A stretch of 64,000 nucleotides of DNA, from NCBI GenBank assembly GCA_003314535.1, contig POSG01000002.1, positions 372,001 to 436,000 of the forward strand, written 5' to 3'. The DNA comes from Geobacter sp. (lineage in GTDB: Bacteria > Desulfobacterota > Desulfuromonadia > Geobacterales > Geobacteraceae). Made by a program: the position numbers and the translations under genes. The notes beneath the pieces were generated by a model, which was given only the letters and a program-made list of their open reading frames with translations, did not search any database and was not told the origin of the DNA. Positions 16,827-25,574 of the stretch are shown here, one piece after another; the first letter of the stretch is position 1, and every line of letters starts with the position of its first letter.

Positions 16827-18854
16827 ATGGGTTTCTTGGGATTTGGAAAGAAGCGCAGCGCAGCATCAGGTGCCGTTGCAGTCCAGAGCAGCGCTGCATC
16901 GCTTTCGGTAGAACTGGAGAAGGTTCGTATCACTCCAACCTTTTTGAGCGCCTATGTGTCCCCCCATGTCGAAATAGACCAGGTGGCAAAATTGCTGTCT
17001 GCCCGCTTTCCGGGAGTTCCGATGATGATTTGCTCCACTGCCGGCGAGCTACACGCTGATTCCGGGCATCTTTATTGCGCTACGGGATCGAGCTGGGACC
17101 GTGTGGTCGTCCAGTGCTTCGATTCCTCGCTGGTAGCCCAAGCCGAGATCGTAGCCGTTCCCCTTGGATGTGAAGACCTGCGCAGGGGAAGCGTGGACAC
17201 CGGCCTCAAAGATCGGGTCGCCAGAATCGGCAAGGCCATATCAGGCCTGAAAGTCGATATGGAGATCGATTATCGCAACACCCTTGCATACGTCCTGTTT
17301 GACGGCCTGTCCGCTTCCGAATCGTTCTTCATGGAGGCTCTTTATGAGTCGGGGCGCTTCCCGTGCCTTTTCGTGGGCGGCTCGGCCGGCGGAAAATTCG
17401 ATTTCCGCAACACCTGGCTCCACGACGGCAGGAAAAAGCTCGAAAACCATGCCCTGATCGCATTTCTCAAGACCCCTCCAGGGGTTCGCTTCGGCATTTT
17501 CAAGAGCCAGAATTTCGAGCCGGCTGGCAGCAGCTTCCACGTCCTGTCCGCTTCCGTGGAACAGCGTTACGTGACCCAGGTAGTCGATCGCATGGGGCGT
17601 ATCGGCAACCTTACGGACACACTCTGCGAAACGCTCAATTGCTCTTCAAGTCAACTCGAGGCCAAGCTGGCCGACTACTCCTTTGCCATAACCGTGGGAA
17701 ATGAACTTTTCGTGCGCTCAATATCCCAACTCGACATGGATGCGGGCCGAGTGCACTTTTACTGCGACATAGCGCCGGGTGAGGAATTGCAGCTGGTTCG
17801 GAGGACAAGCCTGGTCAGCAATACGGAAAAAGACTTGCGACAGTTCATGCACGGCAAGCCCGGCAAACCCGCAGCAGGCATTCTCAATGACTGCATTCTG
17901 CGGCGTCTTTGCAACGACCGCGAACTTTCCGAGATGGGCCGGGTCATGCCGGATGCGGCAATTGCAGGGTTTTCAACTTTTGGAGAAATTCTCGGTTTGA
18001 ATCTCAACCAGACTCTTACCGCCGTTTTCTTCTTCCATGTGCCCAAGGGTGCAGACTTCAGGGATGAGTATGTTGACAATTTTGTCGCCCATTATGGTGA
18101 ATTCAAGGCGTTTTTCCTGAGGCGCCAGATTTCCAAGCTGAGCGGATTGACTCAGGTGCTGATAAAGCAGATTGAGGACTTCAAGGCCCAGCAGTTCGAG
18201 AGCCGCCTGGATGCGTCGGGCCTTGAACCGTCCATGGCCCGGCTGTTCTGCGGCCTGAATGATCTGGGGCAGGCTCTGGACGAGGCCCACAGCCACCGGG
18301 AATCCGTTGCCGGACAGCTCGAAGAGTGCGCCAACGATCTGTACGGATCGGTGGACGACCTGGCATCACACATTGAGCAGCAGGTGCAGGCGATTCACCA
18401 GCTTGGCGAAAACGTTTCCGGGCTTACCCAGCAGGCCAACATGTCCGCGGCAAATGCCAGGGAGCTTGCAGATGCCAGCCTGCATATACAGAGCGTGGTG
18501 GAAATAATAGAGCAGATTTCGGACCAGACAAACCTGCTGGCGCTTAATGCCGCCATTGAAGCGGCTCGCGCAGGTGAAAGCGGGCGTGGATTCGCCGTAG
18601 TTGCCGACGAAGTACGCAACCTGGCCGAAAAATCGCGCACGAGCGCCCTGGAGATTGGCACGAACATATCGCGACTGGCCTCGGAAATCAGCACGGTCGC
18701 CAATGAAATCGAATCCCAGTCCAGCGACGTTGCGCGCTTGTCTTCACTGCTCAGCGTGATCGAAGAATCCAGCGGCAGGACAACGGAAACCGCAGCCCAC
18801 ACCAAAGGGGTGGCAGACACTCTGAAGGATCTTACCAGCGCGAGCCATTGCTAG
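16827..18854 (+). CDS. Soluble methyl-accepting chemotaxis protein with FIST sensor domain
   Basis: 675 aa; ATG at 16827 after AAAGGAGATGAC (a 24-residue longer in-frame start at 16755 has no RBS). No transmembrane segment or signal peptide is seen. The N-terminal ~380 residues form a FIST_N/FIST_C pair ([47 protein letters not shown]), proposed to bind small ligands such as amino acids. The C-terminal signalling hairpin is clear ([38 protein letters not shown]). It should be a cytoplasmic chemoreceptor. It converges on the maturase gene 24 bp away. Confidence 0.9.
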   Translation: MGFLGFGKKRSAASGAVAVQSSAASLSVELEKVRITPTFLSAYVSPHVEIDQVAKLLSARFPGVPMMICSTAGELHADSGHLYCATGSSWDRVVVQCFDSSLVAQAEIVAVPLGCEDLRRGSVDTGLKDRVARIGKAISGLKVDMEIDYRNTLAYVLFDGLSASESFFMEALYESGRFPCLFVGGSAGGKFDFRNTWLHDGRKKLENHALIAFLKTPPGVRFGIFKSQNFEPAGSSFHVLSASVEQRYVTQVVDRMGRIGNLTDTLCETLNCSSSQLEAKLADYSFAITVGNELFVRSISQLDMDAGRVHFYCDIAPGEELQLVRRTSLVSNTEKDLRQFMHGKPGKPAAGILNDCILRRLCNDRELSEMGRVMPDAAIAGFSTFGEILGLNLNQTLTAVFFFHVPKGADFRDEYVDNFVAHYGEFKAFFLRRQISKLSGLTQVLIKQIEDFKAQQFESRLDASGLEPSMARLFCGLNDLGQALDEAHSHRESVAGQLEECANDLYGSVDDLASHIEQQVQAIHQLGENVSGLTQQANMSAANARELADASLHIQSVVEIIEQISDQTNLLALNAAIEAARAGESGRGFAVVADEVRNLAEKSRTSALEIGTNISRLASEISTVANEIESQSSDVARLSSLLSVIEESSGRTTETAAHTKGVADTLKDLTSASHC

Positions 18855-18878
18855 CCGCGGTTCCGTGCTATAAGCCAG

Positions 18879-20180
18879 TCACTGTTTCTCTTTGCGGAGA
18901 TACCGGATGTCCTGGAGGACAAGTTTCTCCAGGACAGCATCGAAATAGCTCCTGCGGCATTCCACGTCATCGATCGCGCCGGTACGCAAAAGCTTCAATA
19001 AGCGGCACCCGCCGAAACACAGGGGAAGGTAGGCGCAATACCTGCACTGATCCTTTTTCCAGGCTCCCAGCTTGTGGGACCGGATGTACGAAACGATCCC
19101 GGTTTCCAGGTGGCCCGCCTCAAGCCCTCGGCAACCGATGAAAGCCGGGCATTTGTAAAGCGTGCCATCGTAATTGATCACGAGATTGTCACGCAACTCG
19201 ATCATGCATACCGTCGGCCCGACCCGGGGAGTTTTGAACCCCCTCTTCAGGATCTCTTCCCTCAAGAAGACGGATGCGCCCAAAAGCCACGGTTCATCGG
19301 CGGATATGCAGCCTTCAGAAAACTCGGGAGACAAATGCCTTCCCAGGGTTTCGGTCACAGGTGAGAACATGACGTGTGAGATCCGGTCCGGTGTCATGCC
19401 GCCGTCAATCAACGTGTCAAGGAGCTGCGGGAAGGAACGGTAGTTCTCCCTCGTGTAATTGCCGCCGATACCCACTCTTATCAGATCGCACACTTCTGCC
19501 AGGTTGCGGATTATGGCGTCGAAACTGCCTCGGCCGGAAACGAAAGGACGATATCTGTCATGGTTTTCACGGGGGCCGTCAATGGTAATCCTGGCGCTTT
19601 TCAGCCCCAGCGGGACAAGTCCCGAAACAACAGCACGGGTAAGAAGCGTGCCGTTCGTAACCAGGGTGAATTCGTAATCCCGCCCGTAACGCTCGGCCAA
19701 TGACTTCAGCTTGCCGGATATTTCGCTTATTTGAACAGCGCTGAGAAGCGGTTCTCCGCCATAGAAATCGATCAGCACGTCCTTTCCCCTGGCAAAATAC
19801 TCTTCCCCGGCAAACCGGATCAGCGTTTCCGCTGTTTTCGAGCTCATGTAATGACGCCCCCGCTCCCCCCCCTCGTAACAGTACTTGCATGCCAGGTTGC
19901 AGTCCAGATTCATTACCGCCATAAGCGAAGCGTGTTTGCCCCGTTCATTTATCTGGTCGATCACCGACAGCATCTCCACAGTCTCGTCTACTTCATCTTC
20001 AACCAGGAATCCGTTACGGGCAAGGGTATCCTGCTCCCTATCAGTAAGCATGCCCTCACCTATGGCTGTAATCAGGGCCTTGGGCACGAGCAGCTTGGCG
20101 AAGCTTCTAGTCGAAAAAAGCAACACTCTTCCAGGGTCATCAGGGCAGTCATACATTTTCACATAAATTGAAAGTCGCAT
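18879..20180 (-). CDS. Radical-SAM/SPASM peptide maturase (geopeptide type)
   Basis: 433 aa. The radical-SAM cluster motif is C94-x3-C98-x2-C101 in CNLACKYCYEGG, preceded by an N-terminal ~85-residue domain typical of peptide-modifying enzymes. The C-terminal SPASM region has CMIELRDNLVINYDGTLYKC and CRYCAYLPLCFGGCRLL, ligands for auxiliary [4Fe-4S] clusters. It should modify the 34-aa peptide encoded just upstream (20245-20349). The overall form matches the geopeptide maturase family of Geobacter (recalled, not searched). The start ATG at 20180 lacks a nearby RBS and sits 8 bases behind a terminator hairpin, so expression is probably attenuated relative to the precursor. Confidence 0.87.
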   Translation of the reverse strand: MRLSIYVKMYDCPDDPGRVLLFSTRSFAKLLVPKALITAIGEGMLTDREQDTLARNGFLVEDEVDETVEMLSVIDQINERGKHASLMAVMNLDCNLACKYCYEGGERGRHYMSSKTAETLIRFAGEEYFARGKDVLIDFYGGEPLLSAVQISEISGKLKSLAERYGRDYEFTLVTNGTLLTRAVVSGLVPLGLKSARITIDGPRENHDRYRPFVSGRGSFDAIIRNLAEVCDLIRVGIGGNYTRENYRSFPQLLDTLIDGGMTPDRISHVMFSPVTETLGRHLSPEFSEGCISADEPWLLGASVFLREEILKRGFKTPRVGPTVCMIELRDNLVINYDGTLYKCPAFIGCRGLEAGHLETGIVSYIRSHKLGAWKKDQCRYCAYLPLCFGGCRLLKLLRTGAIDDVECRRSYFDAVLEKLVLQDIRYLRKEKQ

Positions 20181-20187
20181 TTTTGAT

Positions 20188-20215
20188 AAAAAAAGGGAAT
20201 CGAACTACGATCCCC
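20188..20215 (-). terminator. Attenuator between geopeptide precursor and maturase
   Basis: On the minus strand GGGGATCG (20215-20208) pairs with CGATTCCC (20202-20195, one G-U) around a 5-base loop, followed by seven Ts (20194-20188). It ends just before the maturase ATG. Partial read-through would give much more precursor than enzyme. Confidence 0.7.
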
Positions 20216-20244
20216 CCTTGAGCACGAAGAATTGAAATTAAGGC

Positions 20245-20349
20245 TTAACCTCTGAATGGCAGATAGATCAGGGTGCAGCATCCAGCCCAGTCCGGACCGA
20301 TGGGTTCGTCCGTCCCTTTTTCCAGGACGATGATTTCTTCTCTTTCCAT
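20245..20349 (-). CDS. Geopeptide-type RiPP precursor peptide
   Basis: 34 aa, with a good RBS (AAGGGGG) upstream of the ATG at 20349. The N-terminal half is acidic and leader-like (MEREEIIVLEKGTDE). The C-terminal half is a plausible core with a double cysteine and aromatics, IGPDWAGCCTLIYLPFRG. It is directly upstream of, and in the same orientation as, a radical-SAM/SPASM maturase. The size, leader/core split and neighbour agree with a ribosomally made, radical-SAM-modified peptide; the exact modification cannot be inferred. It is too short for usual gene calling. Confidence 0.8.
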   Translation of the reverse strand: MEREEIIVLEKGTDEPIGPDWAGCCTLIYLPFRG

Positions 20350-20511
20350 TTGTTACCCCCTTTGTTGGTGTGCCGCGTAACAGCGTAATCAAAACAGCGA
20401 TTCAGCAGTCCGCGAGCTTGAGCCATGAAGCGGAAAAACCACCCTGGAGATTCAACGATTGACCTTCAGGGCGATGCGTCCCACTCACCGAAAATAACGT
20501 TATATTTACTA

Positions 20512-20527
20512 TGCACATATAGTGCCG
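20512..20527 (-). promoter_or_regulatory. Possible sigma-54 promoter of the geopeptide operon
   Basis: On the minus strand CGGCACTATATGTGCA keeps GG and GC at exact sigma-54 spacing, with the first T and one -12 T replaced. It would give a leader of about 150 nt before the precursor start, including an inverted pair CCCTG/CAGGG. Tentative. Confidence 0.4.
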
Positions 20528-20598
20528 TGTACGCAAGACCTTAAAATCGATATTCTGTGATTTGCAATACACGGAGTAATTATTTTTTTTGCATTCCG

Positions 20599-22497
20599 TC
20601 AGAAACTGAACCTCAGCCCCCCCTCGACCCAACGACCGGTGTTATGAAAAAAGTCTCGGTAATACGAGCTGCCATTGAAAATATTGCGGACCGAGAAGAA
20701 CAGTTCGATGTCCTTATGCTCCGCGGAATAAACATTCTTTGCCAGGTAAAGGTCCCAGATCATGGAACTGTGCGAGGTGTATTCGGATGGGTTCACGTTC
20801 CAGCGTATGTAGTGCCCCTTGAGCGTTGCACGCAGATTTTTCTTGTCATCGTACTGCAATCCGACATCAAAGGTGTAGTGCGGCATGTTGGAAACGCTTT
20901 CTCCCGTTAGACGATCAGTCGTGTCAAGCAATGCATACCCTACCGAAAGCGATGTGTTGAACAGGGGCATGGTCTTCAACTCCGTCTCGACCCCCTGGCG
21001 ACGCTGCTTTCCGGCGTTGACCCACATCCCCGTTCCATCCGGCAATATTACCGTATCCAGCACATCGCTGATATCATTGCGGAAAAAAGTGGCCTTGAAC
21101 CAGAAGTAACGAAAGTAAGTGGTCTCCAAACCGAGGGAATACGACCATATCCGTTCCATCTCCAAGTCAGGATTGGCAACGATGGATCCTCCATTGCCAA
21201 AGGTGGAGGCAAGTGACGGTATATTGAAGCCCCTGGAAACATAGGCGCGCAGTATGGTATTGTCCAAAGGTGTACACGTGACCCCCAGGCTCGGGCTCCA
21301 GAAGTCGCCGTTGGTGCTTGTGTAATCGAAACGGATTCCGGGCGTGATGGAAAGCTTTCCGATGTTCAGGGAGTCGTTTGCGTAGATGGCCCACTTCTCC
21401 AAGCGCTGCTTACCATCCTTGATGGCCTGCGACTTCAGGCGTCCGTTGTCGTAATCGGTCCCGACCACCAGTTCATGCAGCCGTTGCGTCCAGACCAGTT
21501 TCGCGCTGCCACCGATGCCCGCATCATGCCCTTCCCTTTCATCGTTGAACTCCATCCCGAGAAAACTGGTCTTCTGGAACACAACAGTGTCACGCCAAAT
21601 GCCGTGCAGGGAAACATTGAGGGCCAGATTTCGTGAAATATCGTAATCGAGAGCAAGAGTTGCGAGGAGATGTTCGTTATTGCTGTCGAGTTCACTTTCC
21701 ATTGGGCCGAATGGCGTCTGGCTCTGGAACCACCCCATTTGCCGTATACCTCTTGTGTAACCCAGAGTGAAAGTTAATGCCGCGTTTTCGAGGGGAGAAT
21801 ACTGCAGCTTGGTGTAGAAGTTGCCACCGTGAAAGCCGTTATGATCGAGAAGACCGTCGGTAAGCAGTCCGCCGCCTGAAAAGTAGTATCCCAAGCCACC
21901 CTTTTTGCCCGAAAGCTCCAGCCGGTAGTCGCCGGTGTTCCGCTCCCCGATCGACGCTGACAGCGTGCCGCCGAATTCGCGGGAGTCATCAGGCGACTTG
22001 GTGATGACGTTGATGACCCCGCCCAACGAGGAACCCCAGGAAGAAGATGCCGGTCCCTTTATGATCTCGATCCGTTCGATGACCTGGACCGGCACCAGCG
22101 CCAGGTCCGGGGTTGATTCACTCAGGTTGTTCTGTACCACGCCGTCGACGAGCAGGAGAACATGCCATGGCTGGGAACCCTGGATCATGCCGTTGACGTA
22201 GCTTCCCGGGCTGCCCTGGTCGAACAGTTGCACCCCCGTCAAGTAATTAAGGACGTCTGCCAGCGTATGGGCATTGATCGCCTTTATTTCATCAGCTGTC
22301 ACAATAGTCACATTTTCGGCAACCCGCGAAATCGACTTGGGATATCGGGTGGGGGTGACGATGATATCGTCATCTTCGTAAAACATTTTAAGGGTGGACA
22401 TGTCCCTTTCGCCTTGCGCATGCCCCTCAGGCAAACCCCAGGTAAACAGAGAAATTAAAAACAAGAAGAAAGTTGTCTTAAGGAAATATTTATGCAT
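20599..22497 (-). CDS. TonB-dependent outer-membrane receptor
   Basis: 632 aa with an N-terminal signal peptide (residues 1-28, cleavage after GHAQ). A short TonB-box-like stretch (DDDIIVTPTRYP) is followed by the plug domain (VLLLVDGVVQN, ERIEIIKGPASSSWGSSLGG, GVINVITK) and a 22-strand-type barrel ending in the C-terminal aromatic residue F, as in outer-membrane proteins. It resembles cobalamin/siderophore receptors (BtuB/CirA-like), but the ligand is unknown. It is divergent from the ABC-type binding protein gene and upstream of the geopeptide genes on the same strand. Confidence 0.9.
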   Translation of the reverse strand: MHKYFLKTTFFLFLISLFTWGLPEGHAQGERDMSTLKMFYEDDDIIVTPTRYPKSISRVAENVTIVTADEIKAINAHTLADVLNYLTGVQLFDQGSPGSYVNGMIQGSQPWHVLLLVDGVVQNNLSESTPDLALVPVQVIERIEIIKGPASSSWGSSLGGVINVITKSPDDSREFGGTLSASIGERNTGDYRLELSGKKGGLGYYFSGGGLLTDGLLDHNGFHGGNFYTKLQYSPLENAALTFTLGYTRGIRQMGWFQSQTPFGPMESELDSNNEHLLATLALDYDISRNLALNVSLHGIWRDTVVFQKTSFLGMEFNDEREGHDAGIGGSAKLVWTQRLHELVVGTDYDNGRLKSQAIKDGKQRLEKWAIYANDSLNIGKLSITPGIRFDYTSTNGDFWSPSLGVTCTPLDNTILRAYVSRGFNIPSLASTFGNGGSIVANPDLEMERIWSYSLGLETTYFRYFWFKATFFRNDISDVLDTVILPDGTGMWVNAGKQRRQGVETELKTMPLFNTSLSVGYALLDTTDRLTGESVSNMPHYTFDVGLQYDDKKNLRATLKGHYIRWNVNPSEYTSHSSMIWDLYLAKNVYSAEHKDIELFFSVRNIFNGSSYYRDFFHNTGRWVEGGLRFSF

Positions 22498-22654
22498 AAT
22501 TTAAACATATTCTCAGTAACCAGCTCTCAGACAGGTACGTGGGGGGGAAAATCCAATCCTCTAATAAATTCGCGATATAAAAACCCGAAAGAATGTGTAT
22601 CATGCTGAGTTTTATTTTACAAATGAAGTTCGATTTGTCCATTCCGGGATTACC

Positions 22655-23557
22655 ATGAAATTAATGCTGGTCCACTTTTTCGTCATGGTATCTATCACGC
22701 ATGCAGCTTATTCGGGCGCATGGGACGTCCTCGTCGTGCAGAATTACCGGACAAAGCCCTACAGCGAGGTAATTCGGGGTTTCAAGGCAGCATCATCGAC
22801 AAGGTTGTCGGAAATGGTCCTTTCGGAGATGAACAGCGCCGAAGCCCTTCGGGAAATCAGGCGCCGCAGTCCCGACCTTATTCTGGCAATCGGGGCGGAC
22901 TCTTTGATCACGGTCAGAAAGATCAATGATATCCCCATAATCTACTGCATGGTCCTCAGTCCGGAAAATATCCTCGGAGATGACAGGAATATCACGGGCA
23001 TCAGCATGAACATACCCCCGGAGAAGTATCTGTCAACCCTGGTGAAAGCCTTGCCGCGCCTGAAGAGAATCGGTCTCGTCTACAACCCCAGGAAAACCGG
23101 GGCAATAGTCGAAAAGGCACTAAACGCGGCAGAGAGAATGGGAATACGCATTACCGCGTTGAAAGCCGAGCGGGCAAAAGATCTCCCGCACCGGCTGGAA
23201 AGCCTGCCTGACGGCCTGGATGCTTACTGGATGCTCCCCGACAGTACCTTTACAGCTCCGGAAGCCGTGGAAGCCCTGATATTCTATTCCATGCGCAGCA
23301 GGGTTCCTATCTTCACTTTTTCGGAGAAATACCTGCGCATGGGAGCGTTCATGTCACTTGACCTGGATGCGTACGAACTCGGCAAGCAGAGTGGAGAAAT
23401 TGCCGAGAAAGTAAGGGCCGGAACCGGAATCGCCGCCATTCCCCGAACCGATGCCGACAGGGCAATCCCGACTATAAACCGCACGGTCGCAGCCAAGCTC
23501 GGGATCGTTCTCAACACCAGTTCGCTGAAAAAATTCCGCTTTCTGAACAAAGAGTGA
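22655..23557 (+). CDS. ABC transporter substrate-binding-family protein (ABC_sub_bind)
   Basis: 300 aa; start at 22655, giving a signal peptide (residues 1-20, AYSGA). The fold is the periplasmic-binding-like family PF04392, recognisable from PDLILAIGADSLITVRKIND, PIIYCMVLSPENIL and GLVYNPRKTGAIVEKALNAA. No permease or ATPase gene is nearby. The histidine kinase gene begins 8 bp downstream, so the protein may act as the ligand-binding partner of that kinase rather than in transport. Divergent from the TonB receptor. Confidence 0.8.
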   Translation: MKLMLVHFFVMVSITHAAYSGAWDVLVVQNYRTKPYSEVIRGFKAASSTRLSEMVLSEMNSAEALREIRRRSPDLILAIGADSLITVRKINDIPIIYCMVLSPENILGDDRNITGISMNIPPEKYLSTLVKALPRLKRIGLVYNPRKTGAIVEKALNAAERMGIRITALKAERAKDLPHRLESLPDGLDAYWMLPDSTFTAPEAVEALIFYSMRSRVPIFTFSEKYLRMGAFMSLDLDAYELGKQSGEIAEKVRAGTGIAAIPRTDADRAIPTINRTVAAKLGIVLNTSSLKKFRFLNKE

Positions 23558-23564
23558 CCATTTC

Positions 23565-25550
23565 ATGAAAGTTTCCAGTTACCTGACATTGCCGTATCGT
23601 AAAGCCGCAAGGAATTTCACAACCAAGATATTCCTTGCTCTAGCACTGTCCACCGTATTCATATCGGTTGCATTCACGGCGGTTTTCATCCACAACGCGC
23701 GGAAAAACATGATGGATACCCTTCTCAACAAGGGCGGATTGCTTGCGAAACAGCTTGCGGAGAGCTCCAGGATAGCCGTCTTCGCCGAGAACGGCGCACT
23801 TCTGACTGATCCGATCAACTCAGTAATGAGCGAAAAAGAGGCCCGGGCCGCCAGTGTCTTCACACGGAAAGGAAAGCTTCTGCGCTGCAGTGTTTCATCC
23901 GGGTATCCAGGGAGAGGCAAGGAATCAGGAAAACCCGGCGACCAGAGCGGTCTGTCCGGTCAAACGGTCAAAAAGATACCGTTTTTCAGGCGGAATGGCA
24001 CTCTCATCGAGTTCTGGGCGTCAGTTGCTTCCGCAGGCGCCTACTCTCCGCAGGAAGCCCTTGTCTTTACGGACAATCCCGGGCAGAACACCGATCAATT
24101 CATCGGTTACGTTTCAGTTGTCCTGGATACGGGCCTGATGGACAAGTCCTTTCGCGTTCTATTGCTGAAAAGCGTACTCATGGGCATGGCATTTCTGGTT
24201 ATCGCCCTTGCCGTCGCATTCTTTTTCGCCAAAAGCATTACCAGGCCGCTCAACAGCCTGAAAGAGCGGGTCTATGCGATCGGCGCCGGCAGAGAGACTA
24301 CGAGGATGCCGATAGAAACCGAAGATGAAATAGGAGAACTTGCCCGGGCATTTAACGATATGTCTGAAGCCCTGCGCATGCGCGAAGCTGAAAAAGAACA
24401 CCTTGCCGCGCAACTGCAGCACGCGCAGAAGATGGAGGCGATCGGCCAGCTTGCCGGCGGAGTCGCGCACGACTTCAACAATATCCTGTGCGCCATCATC
24501 GGATTCGGCGCCCTTCTGGACATGTCGATGCAGAAGGGCGACCCTTCCCGACGTCACCTGGAACAGATTCTGTCCGCGGCTGACAGGGCCACAAGCCTGG
24601 TTCAGGGACTTCTGGCCTTCAGCAGGAAGCAGATCATCAATCCGAGGGCCGTGGACCTAAACGACGTAGTCAGGAACATTGAAAAGATGATCACCAGGTT
24701 GATCAGCGAAGACATCGAACTGGTCATCCACCTTTCGGAGAAAAAGCTTTACGTGTTCGTGGATACCAGCCAGATCGATCAGGTCATGCTCAACCTCGTG
24801 ACCAATGCCAGGGACGCAATGCCAAACGGCGGTATGCTGAGCATCGAAACGGACGATACGCTGCCTAACTTCGAAATCGAAGCTGTTGCGGATGCCATCC
24901 CGGGGACACGGTATGCCCTTCTGACCATAACGGACACCGGAACCGGAATCGAGAATGGGACACAGGAGAAGATATTCGAGCCTTTTTTCACCACCAAGGA
25001 AGTTGGAAAGGGTACGGGCCTCGGGCTGTCCATGGCCTACGGTATCGTTCGGCAACACAACGGACACATAACGGTAACCAGCGAAATCGGAAAAGGAACC
25101 GCCTTCAGAATCTACCTGCCGCTCGCTTCCCAGGAATCGCTGCCTTCCCACCTCGTCGAATCGCCGATCGCCCCCGTATCAGGCTCCGAAACCCTGCTGG
25201 TGGTCGAAGACAACCAGGAAGTCAGGAACCTAAACCGGCTCGTCCTGGAAACTTTCGGCTACCGTGTTATCGAAGCAGTTGACGGAGAGCAAGCGGTCAC
25301 CCGTTTCATCGAGCACAGCAATGAAATTGACTTGATAGTTATGGACATGGTAATGCCCAAGATGAACGGCCGCCAGGCTTACATGGAAATCAGCAAGATC
25401 CGGCCGGATATAAAGGTTCTTTTCATAAGCGGATATGCTCCTGATTTCATTGAGTCAAAAGGCATTGCAACCGAGGGGTTCACTTTCATCAACAAACCTG
25501 TAGCGCCAATGGACTTTTTGAGGACTATCCGGCAAATACTTGACTCTTAA
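23565..25550 (+). CDS. Hybrid sensor histidine kinase (HAMP, HisKA, HATPase, receiver)
   Basis: 661 aa. Transmembrane segment 1 is about residues 20-43, with a periplasmic loop to about 200. Segment 2 (about 203-224) leads into HAMP (SITRPLNSLKERV). HisKA has H302 in GGVAHDFNNIL. HATPase boxes follow (NLVTNARDAM, TDTGTGI, KGTGLGLSMAYGIV). A C-terminal receiver domain from about 540 has the acceptor Asp in LIVMDMVMPKMNGRQAY. The internal receiver suggests a phosphorelay. It is likely co-transcribed with the binding protein upstream (8-bp gap) and the MFS gene downstream (24 bp). Confidence 0.9.
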   Translation: MKVSSYLTLPYRKAARNFTTKIFLALALSTVFISVAFTAVFIHNARKNMMDTLLNKGGLLAKQLAESSRIAVFAENGALLTDPINSVMSEKEARAASVFTRKGKLLRCSVSSGYPGRGKESGKPGDQSGLSGQTVKKIPFFRRNGTLIEFWASVASAGAYSPQEALVFTDNPGQNTDQFIGYVSVVLDTGLMDKSFRVLLLKSVLMGMAFLVIALAVAFFFAKSITRPLNSLKERVYAIGAGRETTRMPIETEDEIGELARAFNDMSEALRMREAEKEHLAAQLQHAQKMEAIGQLAGGVAHDFNNILCAIIGFGALLDMSMQKGDPSRRHLEQILSAADRATSLVQGLLAFSRKQIINPRAVDLNDVVRNIEKMITRLISEDIELVIHLSEKKLYVFVDTSQIDQVMLNLVTNARDAMPNGGMLSIETDDTLPNFEIEAVADAIPGTRYALLTITDTGTGIENGTQEKIFEPFFTTKEVGKGTGLGLSMAYGIVRQHNGHITVTSEIGKGTAFRIYLPLASQESLPSHLVESPIAPVSGSETLLVVEDNQEVRNLNRLVLETFGYRVIEAVDGEQAVTRFIEHSNEIDLIVMDMVMPKMNGRQAYMEISKIRPDIKVLFISGYAPDFIESKGIATEGFTFINKPVAPMDFLRTIRQILDS

Positions 25551-25574
25551 CCATGATTCAGGGTATCTGGAGTT

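Noticed and set aside
20159-20392. 77-codon minus-strand open frame over the geopeptide region
   Set aside because: It overlaps the maturase start and the precursor in another frame, has no recognisable domain, and the 34-aa frame has the RBS.
20350-20500. GEMM riboswitch in the geopeptide leader
   Set aside because: GGGACGCATCGCC resembles the GEMM core, but the AAAGCC, GNRA-capped hairpin and 3' GGGTTxCCG elements seen in the two accepted copies are missing.
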